A stretch of 64,000 nt of DNA from Azospirillum picis (GTDB lineage Bacteria > Pseudomonadota > Alphaproteobacteria > Azospirillales > Azospirillaceae). Below, in pieces: positions 51,973 to 60,488 of this stretch; the first letter of the stretch is position 1, and each line of letters opens with the position of its first letter. The stretch is taken from NCBI RefSeq assembly GCF_017876115.1, contig NZ_JAGINO010000005.1, positions 248,001 through 312,000 on the forward strand. The letters run 5' to 3'. A program made the translations under genes and the position numbers. The notes under the pieces are model-generated. The model worked only from the letters and a program-made list of their open reading frames with translations, was not told the DNA's origin and ran no database searches.

Positions 51973-54702
51973 TCAGGCGGCGTCGTGGGTGATGGCGTAA
52001 ACGCCGGTGTCCCAGCGCGCGATGCTGGTGTCGAAGCCGCCGATCCCGTTCACCACGTCGAAGCTCTGGCTGGTGTGGTGGACGAGGTCCTCGACTTTGT
52101 AATGCCCGTTGGCGAGCTGCAGCTCGACATGGGTGGCGACCGCCTTGCGCGCGGCGGTGTCGTTGAAGTCGACCCGGTCGGAGGCGACGACGATCAGCCG
52201 GTCCTTCTGGTCGTAGAAGCCGTAGCCGGTGATCTGGGCGTCCGGATCCTTGTCGGTGAAGCTCAGCGGCCCGTGATAGTTCAGCGCCTCGTCGCCGATC
52301 AGCACCGGTGCCTTGGCCTTGAGTGCCGCGATCTCGGCGTCGCTGATCAGGCTGTGGCCGTCATAGCTCGCCTGCGGGATGATCCATGCGCTGGGCGCGT
52401 TGGCCGCGGTGATCGACGGCAGCGCCTCGTCGCTGACATAGTAGCCGAAGGTCACGCCGGCGTCGTGCAGCTTGGTGATCGGCTCCAGCAGTTCGCCCAG
52501 ATAGGCGTTGCCGATCGAGTTGCCCGCCGGTTCCAGCGCGTTCATCGCCTTCTCGGCGTTGACGCTGTAATAGAGCGCCGGGCCGAAGGGACGCGTCGGC
52601 ACGATGTCCCGCAGCATGTCCAGCCACTCCTGCTTGACCTCGCCCCAGTCGTGATAGCTGCGCGACCACTGCTCGGCGGCGCGGCGCGCGCCGCCATGGT
52701 CGTCGGCGACCATCGTCCAGCCGCTCTGGAGCCAGGTCTGCTCCAGCCGGCCCCAGCCCAGCTCCTCGCGCACCGTGCCGGTGACGCCGGTGTAGAGGCT
52801 GTCCACCGCGTTCCAGTAATCGTTCTCCGACGAGGACAGCATGTGGCCGTAGTGGGCCTCCGGCGCGCGGGCGGCATGGATGCCCAGCATCGCCTGTTCG
52901 TAGGAGGCCGGCGCCTGCTTGTGCTGCATCTCGAAGTGTTCGAGCGTCTGCACGTTGAACAGGATGTCATCCGGGTTCATCGTCTTGGCAATGACGCGGG
53001 CGTCGACGCCCGCGAACTCGCGCATCGCCGCCGGGGTGAAGGAGACCTGGGTGGTCAGCCAGGCGTTGTGGCCGGTGTTCTTGACGATGGCGTCGTCCAG
53101 TGCCTTCCAGCCATAGGCCCAGCCGTCGACGAAATAATCGAGCCACTGCGTCGGATGGTTGTCGACGATGTCGGCGGCCTGCTGCGCCAGGGTCGAGCCG
53201 GCGACCTTGATCCCGGTCTTGGCGCTGAACTCGGCGATCATGCGGCTGTTGAAGAAGTCCATCACGCCCGAATGCGGGCTACCGTCGAAGAAGTCGGCCA
53301 ACTCGTAGCCGCGGGTGCCGGTCAGGGCCGACAGGCGGCCCAGCTTGTCCGCCATCCAGTCGGCGTAATGGGCGGTGCCGCCGGTCCAGCCGGCCGGCGC
53401 GTCCTTGGCGTCCAGCGGCATCAGCGGGCTGACGTAGCCCCAGCCATAGGGGTTGCTGCTGTCGGAATTGAGAACGTTGCCGTCGCCGTCGCGCCCGAGA
53501 TATTGCGGGTGCGCCTTCACCCAGGTGACCCAGGCCTGGTGGCCGGGCAGGCTGGCGAACTCGCCACCGTTCTGCGAATACTCGAAGGTGTCCTCCCAAA
53601 GCTGCAGCCCGATCAGCGGCAGCACGCCATCGGCGAGGTGGCCGGCGGCGACGTCGCGGGTCTCCTTCAGGTGCGCGGCGTTCTTGTAGTCGGGCACCGA
53701 GTCCCAGAACAGGTGCTGCGGCGCCAACCCGCGGTCCGCCCCCCAGGAGATGGTGGACACGTCGGACATCAGCGGCGGCCGGTCGCTGCTGACGGCACCG
53801 GTGGCGTCATGCTCGGTCTTGGGCGGGGCCGGCGGCAGGGTGGTGGGAGGGGAGGGGGTGGTGGCTGCGGTCGACGCCAACTGCGCCGCCGTCACCGGGA
53901 AGGACAGGGTGCCGTTCCACCACATGCCCTTCTGGCCGGCGATTACGTCCCTGCCGTCCAGCGCGCCCTTGTCATAGGTGACCCCGGCGGCGGTCGAGGC
54001 GATGGCGTGGCCGTTGACGACCACCGATCCGACGCTGAGGCTGCGGTCCTGGCCGTTCACCACGCCGTCGTTGTCGTACTGGACCTGGATCTTGTGCGCC
54101 AGGGTCGGGTCGAGGTTGACCGTGAACTTGTACGCCGTCTCGGCGGCGGCGGCGACCTTGGCCTCGGCGACGGCCTTGCCGTCGACCAGCAGCTTGAAGT
54201 GCGGCGGCACGCCGCCGGCGCTGGTGCCGGAGGCGTTGACCACGATCTCGAAGGGCTTCGACGCCGACGGCGTGGCGGCGGACGATGCCGTTGCCGGGAA
54301 GAGCGACGCCGGCAGCGGCACGTTCAGGGCGCCGCCCCAGAACAGCCCCTCCTGCCCCGTCACCACGTCCTTACCGTCGACCGGCCCCTTGTCGTAGGTC
54401 ACCGACTTGTCGGTCGCGGCGATCGGGGTTCCGTTCACCGACACGGTGCGGACGAAGAGGTTGCGGTCCTCGCCGTTCTTCGTGCCGTCGTTGTCGTAGA
54501 CGATCTGCAGCTTGTGGGCGCTGCCGGCTTCCACCTTGGCACTGATGGTGTAGCGGCCGAGGCTGCTGCTGTTCACCGTCGCTTGGCCGATGGTGGTGCC
54601 ATCGAGCTTCAGGGACAAATGCGGCCAGATGCCGCCGGCCGCGTTGCCCCAGGCATCGATTGCGAAGGTGACGTCGATGAGGTTGGAACCGGTGCTCGCC
54701 AT
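51973..54702 (-). CDS. Large protein with two tandem carbohydrate-binding modules and an unrecognised C-terminal domain
   Basis: This encodes 909 aa from ATG 54702 (GGGAGA upstream); an ATG at 54717 adds 5 residues. Two copies of a CBM36/60-like xylan-binding, calcium-type module lie at about 8-131 and 151-270 with exact 140-residue spacing. Each has HKxQxxYDNDG, a DRxL-V strand, VTYDKG and a GxxWxGxL end. A Thr/Pro linker (about 275-300) leads to a roughly 600-residue domain. That domain has repeated strand-acid patterns (LPLIGLQLWEDTFEYSQNGG, GYELADFFDGSPHS, GWTMVADDHGGARRAA), reminiscent of a TIM-barrel glycosidase. No signal peptide is visible, so secretion would need another route. It is likely involved in making, trimming or binding a surface polysaccharide. 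Confidence 0.8.
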   Translation of the reverse strand: MASTGSNLIDVTFAIDAWGNAAGGIWPHLSLKLDGTTIGQATVNSSSLGRYTISAKVEAGSAHKLQIVYDNDGTKNGEDRNLFVRTVSVNGTPIAATDKSVTYDKGPVDGKDVVTGQEGLFWGGALNVPLPASLFPATASSAATPSASKPFEIVVNASGTSAGGVPPHFKLLVDGKAVAEAKVAAAAETAYKFTVNLDPTLAHKIQVQYDNDGVVNGQDRSLSVGSVVVNGHAIASTAAGVTYDKGALDGRDVIAGQKGMWWNGTLSFPVTAAQLASTAATTPSPPTTLPPAPPKTEHDATGAVSSDRPPLMSDVSTISWGADRGLAPQHLFWDSVPDYKNAAHLKETRDVAAGHLADGVLPLIGLQLWEDTFEYSQNGGEFASLPGHQAWVTWVKAHPQYLGRDGDGNVLNSDSSNPYGWGYVSPLMPLDAKDAPAGWTGGTAHYADWMADKLGRLSALTGTRGYELADFFDGSPHSGVMDFFNSRMIAEFSAKTGIKVAGSTLAQQAADIVDNHPTQWLDYFVDGWAYGWKALDDAIVKNTGHNAWLTTQVSFTPAAMREFAGVDARVIAKTMNPDDILFNVQTLEHFEMQHKQAPASYEQAMLGIHAARAPEAHYGHMLSSSENDYWNAVDSLYTGVTGTVREELGWGRLEQTWLQSGWTMVADDHGGARRAAEQWSRSYHDWGEVKQEWLDMLRDIVPTRPFGPALYYSVNAEKAMNALEPAGNSIGNAYLGELLEPITKLHDAGVTFGYYVSDEALPSITAANAPSAWIIPQASYDGHSLISDAEIAALKAKAPVLIGDEALNYHGPLSFTDKDPDAQITGYGFYDQKDRLIVVASDRVDFNDTAARKAVATHVELQLANGHYKVEDLVHHTSQSFDVVNGIGGFDTSIARWDTGVYAITHDAA

Positions 54703-55044
54703 TGGTGAGTCTCCCATTAACGAAAGATTAGGAAAAAGCCAGATCGAGGTAACAGGATCGATTGGGTTAGCCTATTCGTTCGGGAGTCTTGACATGTTGT
54801 TTGGAGTCTAGCGCATGACAATGATGAGATATGAATCTGACTCATCTTTGACTCTTCCATAAAAATCGTTTTTGGATTTGCGAATGTTTTAAAAATCAAA
54901 AGATACGGTAAAACAACGCTGGTCTTACGCCTGTTGATATCTGCTGCGCCCATTCGATTGTTTGGCGTATGCACCGGCCCCGTGGTCCACTTCGACTTGC
55001 ACCGCCGCCGATACCGTCCAAGCAGCCGAGCAGGAGCAGCCGCG
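54703..55044. other. AT-rich divergent promoter region between the 909-aa gene and a GT4 gene
   Basis: About 340 nt, much more AT-rich than its neighbours (TTTTAAAAATCAAAAGATAC near 54887-54906). TTGACA at about 54788-54793 could be a -35 element for the plus-strand GT4 gene. A short palindrome AAAAATCGTTTTT lies near 54864-54876. It probably holds promoters for both flanking genes. No gene is seen. Confidence 0.6.
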
Positions 55045-56217
55045 ATGCGCATTGCCGTCGTCACGCAGAAGATTGTTCACCACGACGGCCAGGGCCGGGT
55101 GAATGCCGTGGTGGTGACCGAGTTGCTGCGCCGCGGGCACGAGGTGGTCGCCGTCGCGGCCGAGGTGGCGGCGGACCTGCGGAGCCACCCGCGCCTGCGC
55201 TGGGTGCCGGTCGGGGACGGCGGGGTGCCGACCCGGCTCGCCAAGGACCAGATCTTCGCTTGGCGGGCGGGCCGGGCGCTGGCGGAGGAGCGCCGCCGCG
55301 GCCTCGACCGGGTGGTGGCGAACGGCTTCGTCAGTTGGGCGAGGTCGGACGTCAATGCCGTGCATTTCGTCCACTCCGCCTGGCTGCGGTCACCCGCCCA
55401 CCCGATCAGGAAGGGGCTCTCGCCGCTCTCGTTCTATCGGGCGCTCTATACGCTGCTGAACGTCGCCTTCGAACGCTGGAGTTTCCGCCGCAGCGGTCGC
55501 CTGGTGGCGGTGTCGCGCACGGTGCGGGACGAGCTGCTGGCCGACGGCCACGATCCCGACCGGGTGACGGTGATCGACAACGGCGTCGATGTCGGGGAAT
55601 TCCGGCCCGGCCTGCCGGATCCGTCGCTGTTCGGCCTGCCACCCGGCGTCCCGGTCGCCTTGTTCGTCGGCGATGCCCGCAGCGACCGCAAGAACCTGGA
55701 CGGCATCCTGCGCGCGCTGGCCGGCGTGCCGGGCCTGTCGCTGGCGGTGGTCGGCGACGAGCGGGGCGGCCCCTTTCCGGACTTGGCGCAGTCGCTCGGC
55801 GTGGCCGATCGCGTGCGGTTCCTCGGCCATCGCCGCGACGTCGCGGCGCTGATGCGGGCCGCGGACCTGTTCGTCTTCCCGACCCGCTACGAACCTTTCG
55901 GGCTGGTCCTGCTGGAGGCGGCGGCGAGCGGCCTGCCGGTGGTCACCACCCGCCTGTCGGGTGCCGGCCGCCTGCTGGAGGAGGGGGCCGTCATCCTGCT
56001 GGACGATCCCGAGGATGAGGCCGCGCTGGTTGGGGCGCTGCGGCGGCTGGCCGCCGACCCGCAGGAGCGCCGGCGGATGGGCGACGCCGGCCGCCGCATC
56101 GCCGAGCGGCAGGACTGGTCGGTGACGGCGGGGCTCTATGCCGACCTGGTGGAATCGCCGGAGCCGCTCAACCGGAGGGCCGGCGAGGGCCAAGGGGTCC
56201 TGCGCTCGACGCCGTGA
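55045..56217 (+). CDS. Glycosyltransferase family 4
   Basis: This encodes 390 aa from ATG 55045 (CAGGAG 9 nt upstream). An N-terminal GT-B acceptor domain (MRIAVVTQKIVHHDGQGRVN) is followed by the donor domain: VPVALFVGDARSDRKNLDG, VRFLGHRRDVAALMRAADLF, and the EX7E motif in EPFGLVLLEA. Retaining GT4 enzymes transfer hexoses or similar from nucleotide sugars onto lipid-linked or growing polysaccharide. It is the only plus-strand member of the region, convergent with the beta-helix gene (60-nt gap). Confidence 0.92.
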   Translation: MRIAVVTQKIVHHDGQGRVNAVVVTELLRRGHEVVAVAAEVAADLRSHPRLRWVPVGDGGVPTRLAKDQIFAWRAGRALAEERRRGLDRVVANGFVSWARSDVNAVHFVHSAWLRSPAHPIRKGLSPLSFYRALYTLLNVAFERWSFRRSGRLVAVSRTVRDELLADGHDPDRVTVIDNGVDVGEFRPGLPDPSLFGLPPGVPVALFVGDARSDRKNLDGILRALAGVPGLSLAVVGDERGGPFPDLAQSLGVADRVRFLGHRRDVAALMRAADLFVFPTRYEPFGLVLLEAAASGLPVVTTRLSGAGRLLEEGAVILLDDPEDEAALVGALRRLAADPQERRRMGDAGRRIAERQDWSVTAGLYADLVESPEPLNRRAGEGQGVLRSTP

Positions 56218-56277
56218 AGGAGATGCGCATTCCCGACGCCTCCGTGCCCAGCGCACCCGCCCTCAACGCACCCGCCC

Positions 56278-57999
56278 TTAACGCACCTCCAGGCGCAGCT
56301 CCATCATCACGCTGTCGCTTCCCGCCGCGGCATCGCCCGCGGCGATCCCCACCGCCGGCAGCGGCACTCCCGCCGTGACTCCCGCCGAGGTTCCCGCCGC
56401 CATCCCCGAACCGGCGGCCGGTTCCACCCGTTGCGCCGCGCCGCTGCTCGGGCGCAGCAGGCTGCCCATGCGCACCCCCGCCCGCGCCTTGGCCACCGGG
56501 ATGGTTCCGGCGGTGGCGACGGGGACGATTCCACCCGCGGGTGCCGTGGTCAGGGCGACGCCGTCGGCGGGATTGCCGGGTTCGAGGCGGCGCACCCGGT
56601 CATAATCGCGCTGCACCAGCTCCCCGGCCTCGACGCCGCCGGCCCCGGCCTTGCGGAACTCGCCGGAACAATCGACGGCCTCGAACCGGTTGCCGCGGCA
56701 CGCGCCGCTCACCGCCAGCGCGGGCGCCAGCCCGTCGCGGCCCATCCGGACCAGCCGCTCGCCGTCCTCGAACCGGTTGCCGACGGCGCTGGCGGCGACG
56801 ATGGTCGCGGTCTCGATGTCGGCGGCACGGTCGTTGCTGCCGTCGCCGAAACCGGCGGTGCCACCGGTGAACTGGTTGCGCTCCAGCACCCGCACCACGA
56901 TCAACCCGCTGACCGGCCGCTGCGCCAGCCGGTAGTCGGGCAGCAGCGAACCGCTGCAGCCGACCAGGCTGTTGCCGAACATCTCGGCTTCCGGTCCATG
57001 GATCCAGCCGTTGCCGCAGGCTTCGAAGGCGCAGTCCAGGAACTTGTTGTTGGACAGGAAGCTGCGCTTCGGCGTCCCGTCCTCGGCCAGGATCGCATAG
57101 GGCGAAAAGCCGAAATGGCAGGAGAGGAAGCTGGAATGGTCGATGCCGTTTTCCGGCGCCACGGCGATGGAGGCCAACGTGTTGCCGGCGAGATCGGTGT
57201 CGAGGAACAGGTGGTCGCCGAAGCTCTCCGTTCCCGCCGACCAGTAGGCGCCGATGTGGTTCTTGGCGAGCTGGCAGGAGATCAGCGAGGAGTGGTCGCG
57301 CCGGACGTCCACCCCGGCGCGGAAACCGAAGACCCCGACCCGCTCCAGGAGGAAGCGCGAGGTCAGCGCCACCCCGCCCATGCCCGGCGGCGGGTCGCCC
57401 GGCCGGTTGCCGGGCCTGGGGCCGCGCAGGCTGAGATGCGCGATGCGGCTGCGCTGGTAGCCGTCGTCGTCGCGCCCGCCCTGCCGGCTGCCGGCCCTGA
57501 CGGCGAAGCGGCCCTCCCCGAGGTCGCCGGTCCAGCTCAGCAGCGACGACCGCATGCCGCTGCCGACGATCTCGACCTCGTTGAAGGCGTCGTCGTAACG
57601 ATCAAGGTTCGGCAGGACGACCTCGCCGTTCAGCCGGTACTCGCCGGGTGGCACCAGCACCGTTCCGCCGCGTCCGGAGCGTGACAGCTCCAGGATCGCA
57701 CCCTGGAGCGCCGCCCAGTCACACTCCTGGTCGAGCGATCGGACATGCGGGTGGACGCGGCGGGCCGCCTCCAGGCTCTTGTAGCGTTCGGACAGCGGAT
57801 GGCTGCGGCCGTCGCCGACGGCGCCCCGGTCGCGGATGGACAGGGCCGGGCCGGCGGCGGAAGCGGGAGGAGAAGCGCGGTCGGCCTCGCGGCTCCATGC
57901 CGGCGGCGCGGCGACGGGGAGGGCGACCGGCAGGGTGGCGACCGGCAGGGATGCCGCCGCGGCCAGGACCGCGCGGCGGCCGACCGGCGGGGGCCTCAT
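56278..57999 (-). CDS. Tat-exported right-handed beta-helix protein (pectate-lyase-like)
   Basis: This encodes 573 aa from ATG 57999, which overlaps the stop of the upstream GT4 (ATGA); 58008 is an alternative. A Tat-type signal (VGRRAVLAAAASLPVATLPV) is followed by the pectate-lyase superfamily entry SIRDRGAVGDGRSHP and parallel-helix coils (about 100-480; NSLVGCSGSLLP, GNRFEDGERLVRMG). The last 60 residues are low-complexity Ala/Gly/Val. In exopolysaccharide operons such proteins act as lyases, hydrolases or epimerases (compare AlgG). No catalytic residues can be assigned. Confidence 0.8.
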   Translation of the reverse strand: MRPPPVGRRAVLAAAASLPVATLPVALPVAAPPAWSREADRASPPASAAGPALSIRDRGAVGDGRSHPLSERYKSLEAARRVHPHVRSLDQECDWAALQGAILELSRSGRGGTVLVPPGEYRLNGEVVLPNLDRYDDAFNEVEIVGSGMRSSLLSWTGDLGEGRFAVRAGSRQGGRDDDGYQRSRIAHLSLRGPRPGNRPGDPPPGMGGVALTSRFLLERVGVFGFRAGVDVRRDHSSLISCQLAKNHIGAYWSAGTESFGDHLFLDTDLAGNTLASIAVAPENGIDHSSFLSCHFGFSPYAILAEDGTPKRSFLSNNKFLDCAFEACGNGWIHGPEAEMFGNSLVGCSGSLLPDYRLAQRPVSGLIVVRVLERNQFTGGTAGFGDGSNDRAADIETATIVAASAVGNRFEDGERLVRMGRDGLAPALAVSGACRGNRFEAVDCSGEFRKAGAGGVEAGELVQRDYDRVRRLEPGNPADGVALTTAPAGGIVPVATAGTIPVAKARAGVRMGSLLRPSSGAAQRVEPAAGSGMAAGTSAGVTAGVPLPAVGIAAGDAAAGSDSVMMELRLEVR

Positions 58000-59273
58000 G
58001 GCGCGCATGCCAATGCCGCATCCGGCATGCCGGCCAGCCGTGTGAGCCCGCCCTCCAGCGCCGCGCGATAGACCTCCTCCAGCCGGTCGAGATGGCGGTC
58101 CGGCGTGAAGGGATGCCGCCAATACCGTTCATAGGCCCGCCGGCCCATCCGGGCCGCCTCCTCGCCGCGCGACAGCAGGCGCAGGCATCGAGCGAGGTCG
58201 CCGGCGTCGCCGTTGCGGAACAGGATCCCGTCCTCGCCGGGAAGGACCGCGTCGGCGGCTGCGCAATTGTCGCTGACGATGACCGGAACGCCGTTGGCCA
58301 ACGCCTCGTAGGCGGCGAGGCCGAAGGTCTCGTACCACAGCGAGGGCACCACCAGCGCCCGGCAGTTCCGGATCTCCCGCTGGACGGCGTCGGCCGGCAG
58401 CCAGCCGGACAGTTCAGCCGACGGGTTCAGCCTGCGCACCGCCGCGGCTTCGTCGCCGTCGCCGACGAAGCGGACCGGGCAGCCGGCGTCCGCCGCCGCC
58501 GCCGCCAGCAGCGCCGCCCCCTTCTCCCGCGACAGCCGGCCGACGAACAGCATGTGGCGGTTGGCGCCGACCTGCGCCGGTCCGAGGGCGCGGATGTCCT
58601 CGCCGACCTCGACTGGGTTGGGGACGGGCAGGGTGAGTGTGCCGGACGGCAGGTGGGGCGCGATGACCGTGCGCTGGCGGTCGCTCAGCGTCACCAGCGC
58701 CAAGCCCCCGGTGAAGCCGCCGGCCAGCGCGCCGGCGGCGTGGCGCGCCGCCCGCCACCATTTGTGATGCCGCGCCCGTGCGTCGCAGTCGGTGGCCAGG
58801 CATCCGGCCGACAAGGCGCGGTGCGGGCAGTTGGTACCTTCGGGAAAGACGAAGAAGGCGCCGTTCGGGCAGAGCGGGAAATAGTCGTGCAGCGTCATCA
58901 GGACCGGGAGGCCGGAGCGGCGGCAGACCGGGAAGATGCTGGGCGACAGCGCCTTGGCCCAGCCGTGGACATGGACCACGGTGTCTCCGGCGGGGCAGGC
59001 GGCGAGCAGCCTCTCCAGCGCCCGTGCCGCCTCGCGGTTCCACAGGCCGCGCAGCGCGGCCTGCACGCGGTTGCCATTGCCCTTCAGGTCGTCCTGCTCC
59101 AGGCAATGGACGGTGATGCCGGGGATCCGCAGCGCCGTGTCCACCGGCGCCACGGCGGCGAGGAAATGCACCCGGTGGCCGCGCCGCGCCAGGCCCGCCG
59201 CCCCGGCGATGGCCACCTTCGCCAGCCCGCCGCTGGGATGGGCGTGGTCGCAGAGGATGACGATCGTGCTCAT
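57996..59273 (-). CDS. Glycosyltransferase family 4
   Basis: This encodes 425 aa. GT-B fold: IVILCDHAHPSGGLAKVAIA, VLMTLHDYFPLCPNGAFFVF (with a Cys-rich CPHRALSAGCLATDC seen in many GT4s), MLFVGRLSREKGAALLAAAA, and EX7E in ETFGLAAYEA. It is retaining and acts on the cytoplasmic side. It is coupled to the beta-helix gene downstream (ATGA); 24 nt from the upstream GT4. Confidence 0.93.
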   Translation of the reverse strand: MSTIVILCDHAHPSGGLAKVAIAGAAGLARRGHRVHFLAAVAPVDTALRIPGITVHCLEQDDLKGNGNRVQAALRGLWNREAARALERLLAACPAGDTVVHVHGWAKALSPSIFPVCRRSGLPVLMTLHDYFPLCPNGAFFVFPEGTNCPHRALSAGCLATDCDARARHHKWWRAARHAAGALAGGFTGGLALVTLSDRQRTVIAPHLPSGTLTLPVPNPVEVGEDIRALGPAQVGANRHMLFVGRLSREKGAALLAAAAADAGCPVRFVGDGDEAAAVRRLNPSAELSGWLPADAVQREIRNCRALVVPSLWYETFGLAAYEALANGVPVIVSDNCAAADAVLPGEDGILFRNGDAGDLARCLRLLSRGEEAARMGRRAYERYWRHPFTPDRHLDRLEEVYRAALEGGLTRLAGMPDAALACAP

Positions 59274-59297
59274 GCCCGTATGCCCATGCTCGCCCGC

Positions 59298-60488
59298 TCA
59301 GGACAGGGTATCGCGGTAGACCGCGGCGGTCCGGGCGGCGATGACCGGCCAGTCGAAACGGTGGCGGACCAATGCCCGGCAGGCGGCGGCATCCGGCATC
59401 CGGCGGCTGCCGATCAATGCCTCGGCGAGGCCGGCGCCGATGGAACGGGCGTCGCTGCCTGCCAGCACGAGGTCGCCGTCCAACTCCTCCACCACCTCCG
59501 GCAGGCCGCCGACCGGGGTGACCAGCAGCGGGGTGCCGGCCGCCAGCGATTCCAGCGCGGTGATGCCGAAGCCCTCCAGGGATTGCGACGGCATCACGCA
59601 GAGGTCGGCGGCCCGGTAGGCGAGCGGGAGCTGGGCGTCCGGCACGAAGCCCAGCAGGCGCACGTGATTCTCCAGCCCGAGCGCGCCGATGCGGTCCTGC
59701 AGGGCGGCGGCCTCCGGCCCGCGGCCGGCCACCAGCAGCAGCGCGTCGGGCACGCGGCGGCACAGCTCGACCATAGCGTCGACCAGGGCCGCCAGCCCCA
59801 TCCGCCTCACCAGGCGCCGCACGGTCAGCACCACCGGCCGCCCCTGCGGCCAGCCCAGCCGCGCCCGGGCGGCGGCACGGTCGTCGGGAAGGTCGAAGCG
59901 GCCGGCGTCGACCCCGCCCGGCACCCGGCTGATGCGGTCCGGGGGGACGCCGTAGCGCTCCGTCAGGATGGTGGCGAAGGCCCGCGACAGCACCACGAAG
60001 CGGGTGGCCCGGCGGTAGACCAGCCGTTCCACCAGCAGCTTCAGCCGGACGGAAAGGGCGCCGGCGCCTTCGGCGGCACTTTCCAGCGCCCAGGGGCCAT
60101 GGAAGTGCACGACCAGCGGGCGGTCGCGCAGAGCCGGCAGGGCGGGCAGGGTGTTCAGCGCGAAATGCGAGGCCACGAGGTCGGGGGGCTGCCGGCGCAG
60201 GGCGGCGGCGACCGCCGCGCGCGCCGCCGCGAGGCGCTGCGGCAGCGGCGCCGTCGGTGGCGCGAAGCTGTCGATGCGCGCCCCGCCGTCCAGCACCGCC
60301 GACGCCCGGCCCAGCACCAGCCCTGCGACCGCGACGCCCTGGTGCGGCAGGTGGCGGGCCAGATGGTAGAACACGTTCTCCGCCCCGCCATGGGTTTCCG
60401 GGAACCAGCCCAGCCCGAGCTGGAGCAGGCTGACCGACGGCGTCTCCCGCGGGTGCAGGCAGCCGGGCAGGATCAGGCGTCCGTCCAT
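59298..60488 (-). CDS. Glycosyltransferase family 4
   Basis: This encodes 396 aa. GT-B: GWFPETHGGAENVFYHLARH near the N-terminus, VVHFHGPWALESAAEG, VLTVRRLVRRMGLAALVDAM, and EX7E in EGFGITALESLA. The combination resembles PimB/RfaB-like mannosyl or galactosyl transferases; the sugar is not predictable. Its start overlaps the 3' end of the O-antigen-ligase-like gene by 16 nt (60473-60488). Confidence 0.92.
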   Translation of the reverse strand: MDGRLILPGCLHPRETPSVSLLQLGLGWFPETHGGAENVFYHLARHLPHQGVAVAGLVLGRASAVLDGGARIDSFAPPTAPLPQRLAAARAAVAAALRRQPPDLVASHFALNTLPALPALRDRPLVVHFHGPWALESAAEGAGALSVRLKLLVERLVYRRATRFVVLSRAFATILTERYGVPPDRISRVPGGVDAGRFDLPDDRAAARARLGWPQGRPVVLTVRRLVRRMGLAALVDAMVELCRRVPDALLLVAGRGPEAAALQDRIGALGLENHVRLLGFVPDAQLPLAYRAADLCVMPSQSLEGFGITALESLAAGTPLLVTPVGGLPEVVEELDGDLVLAGSDARSIGAGLAEALIGSRRMPDAAACRALVRHRFDWPVIAARTAAVYRDTLS

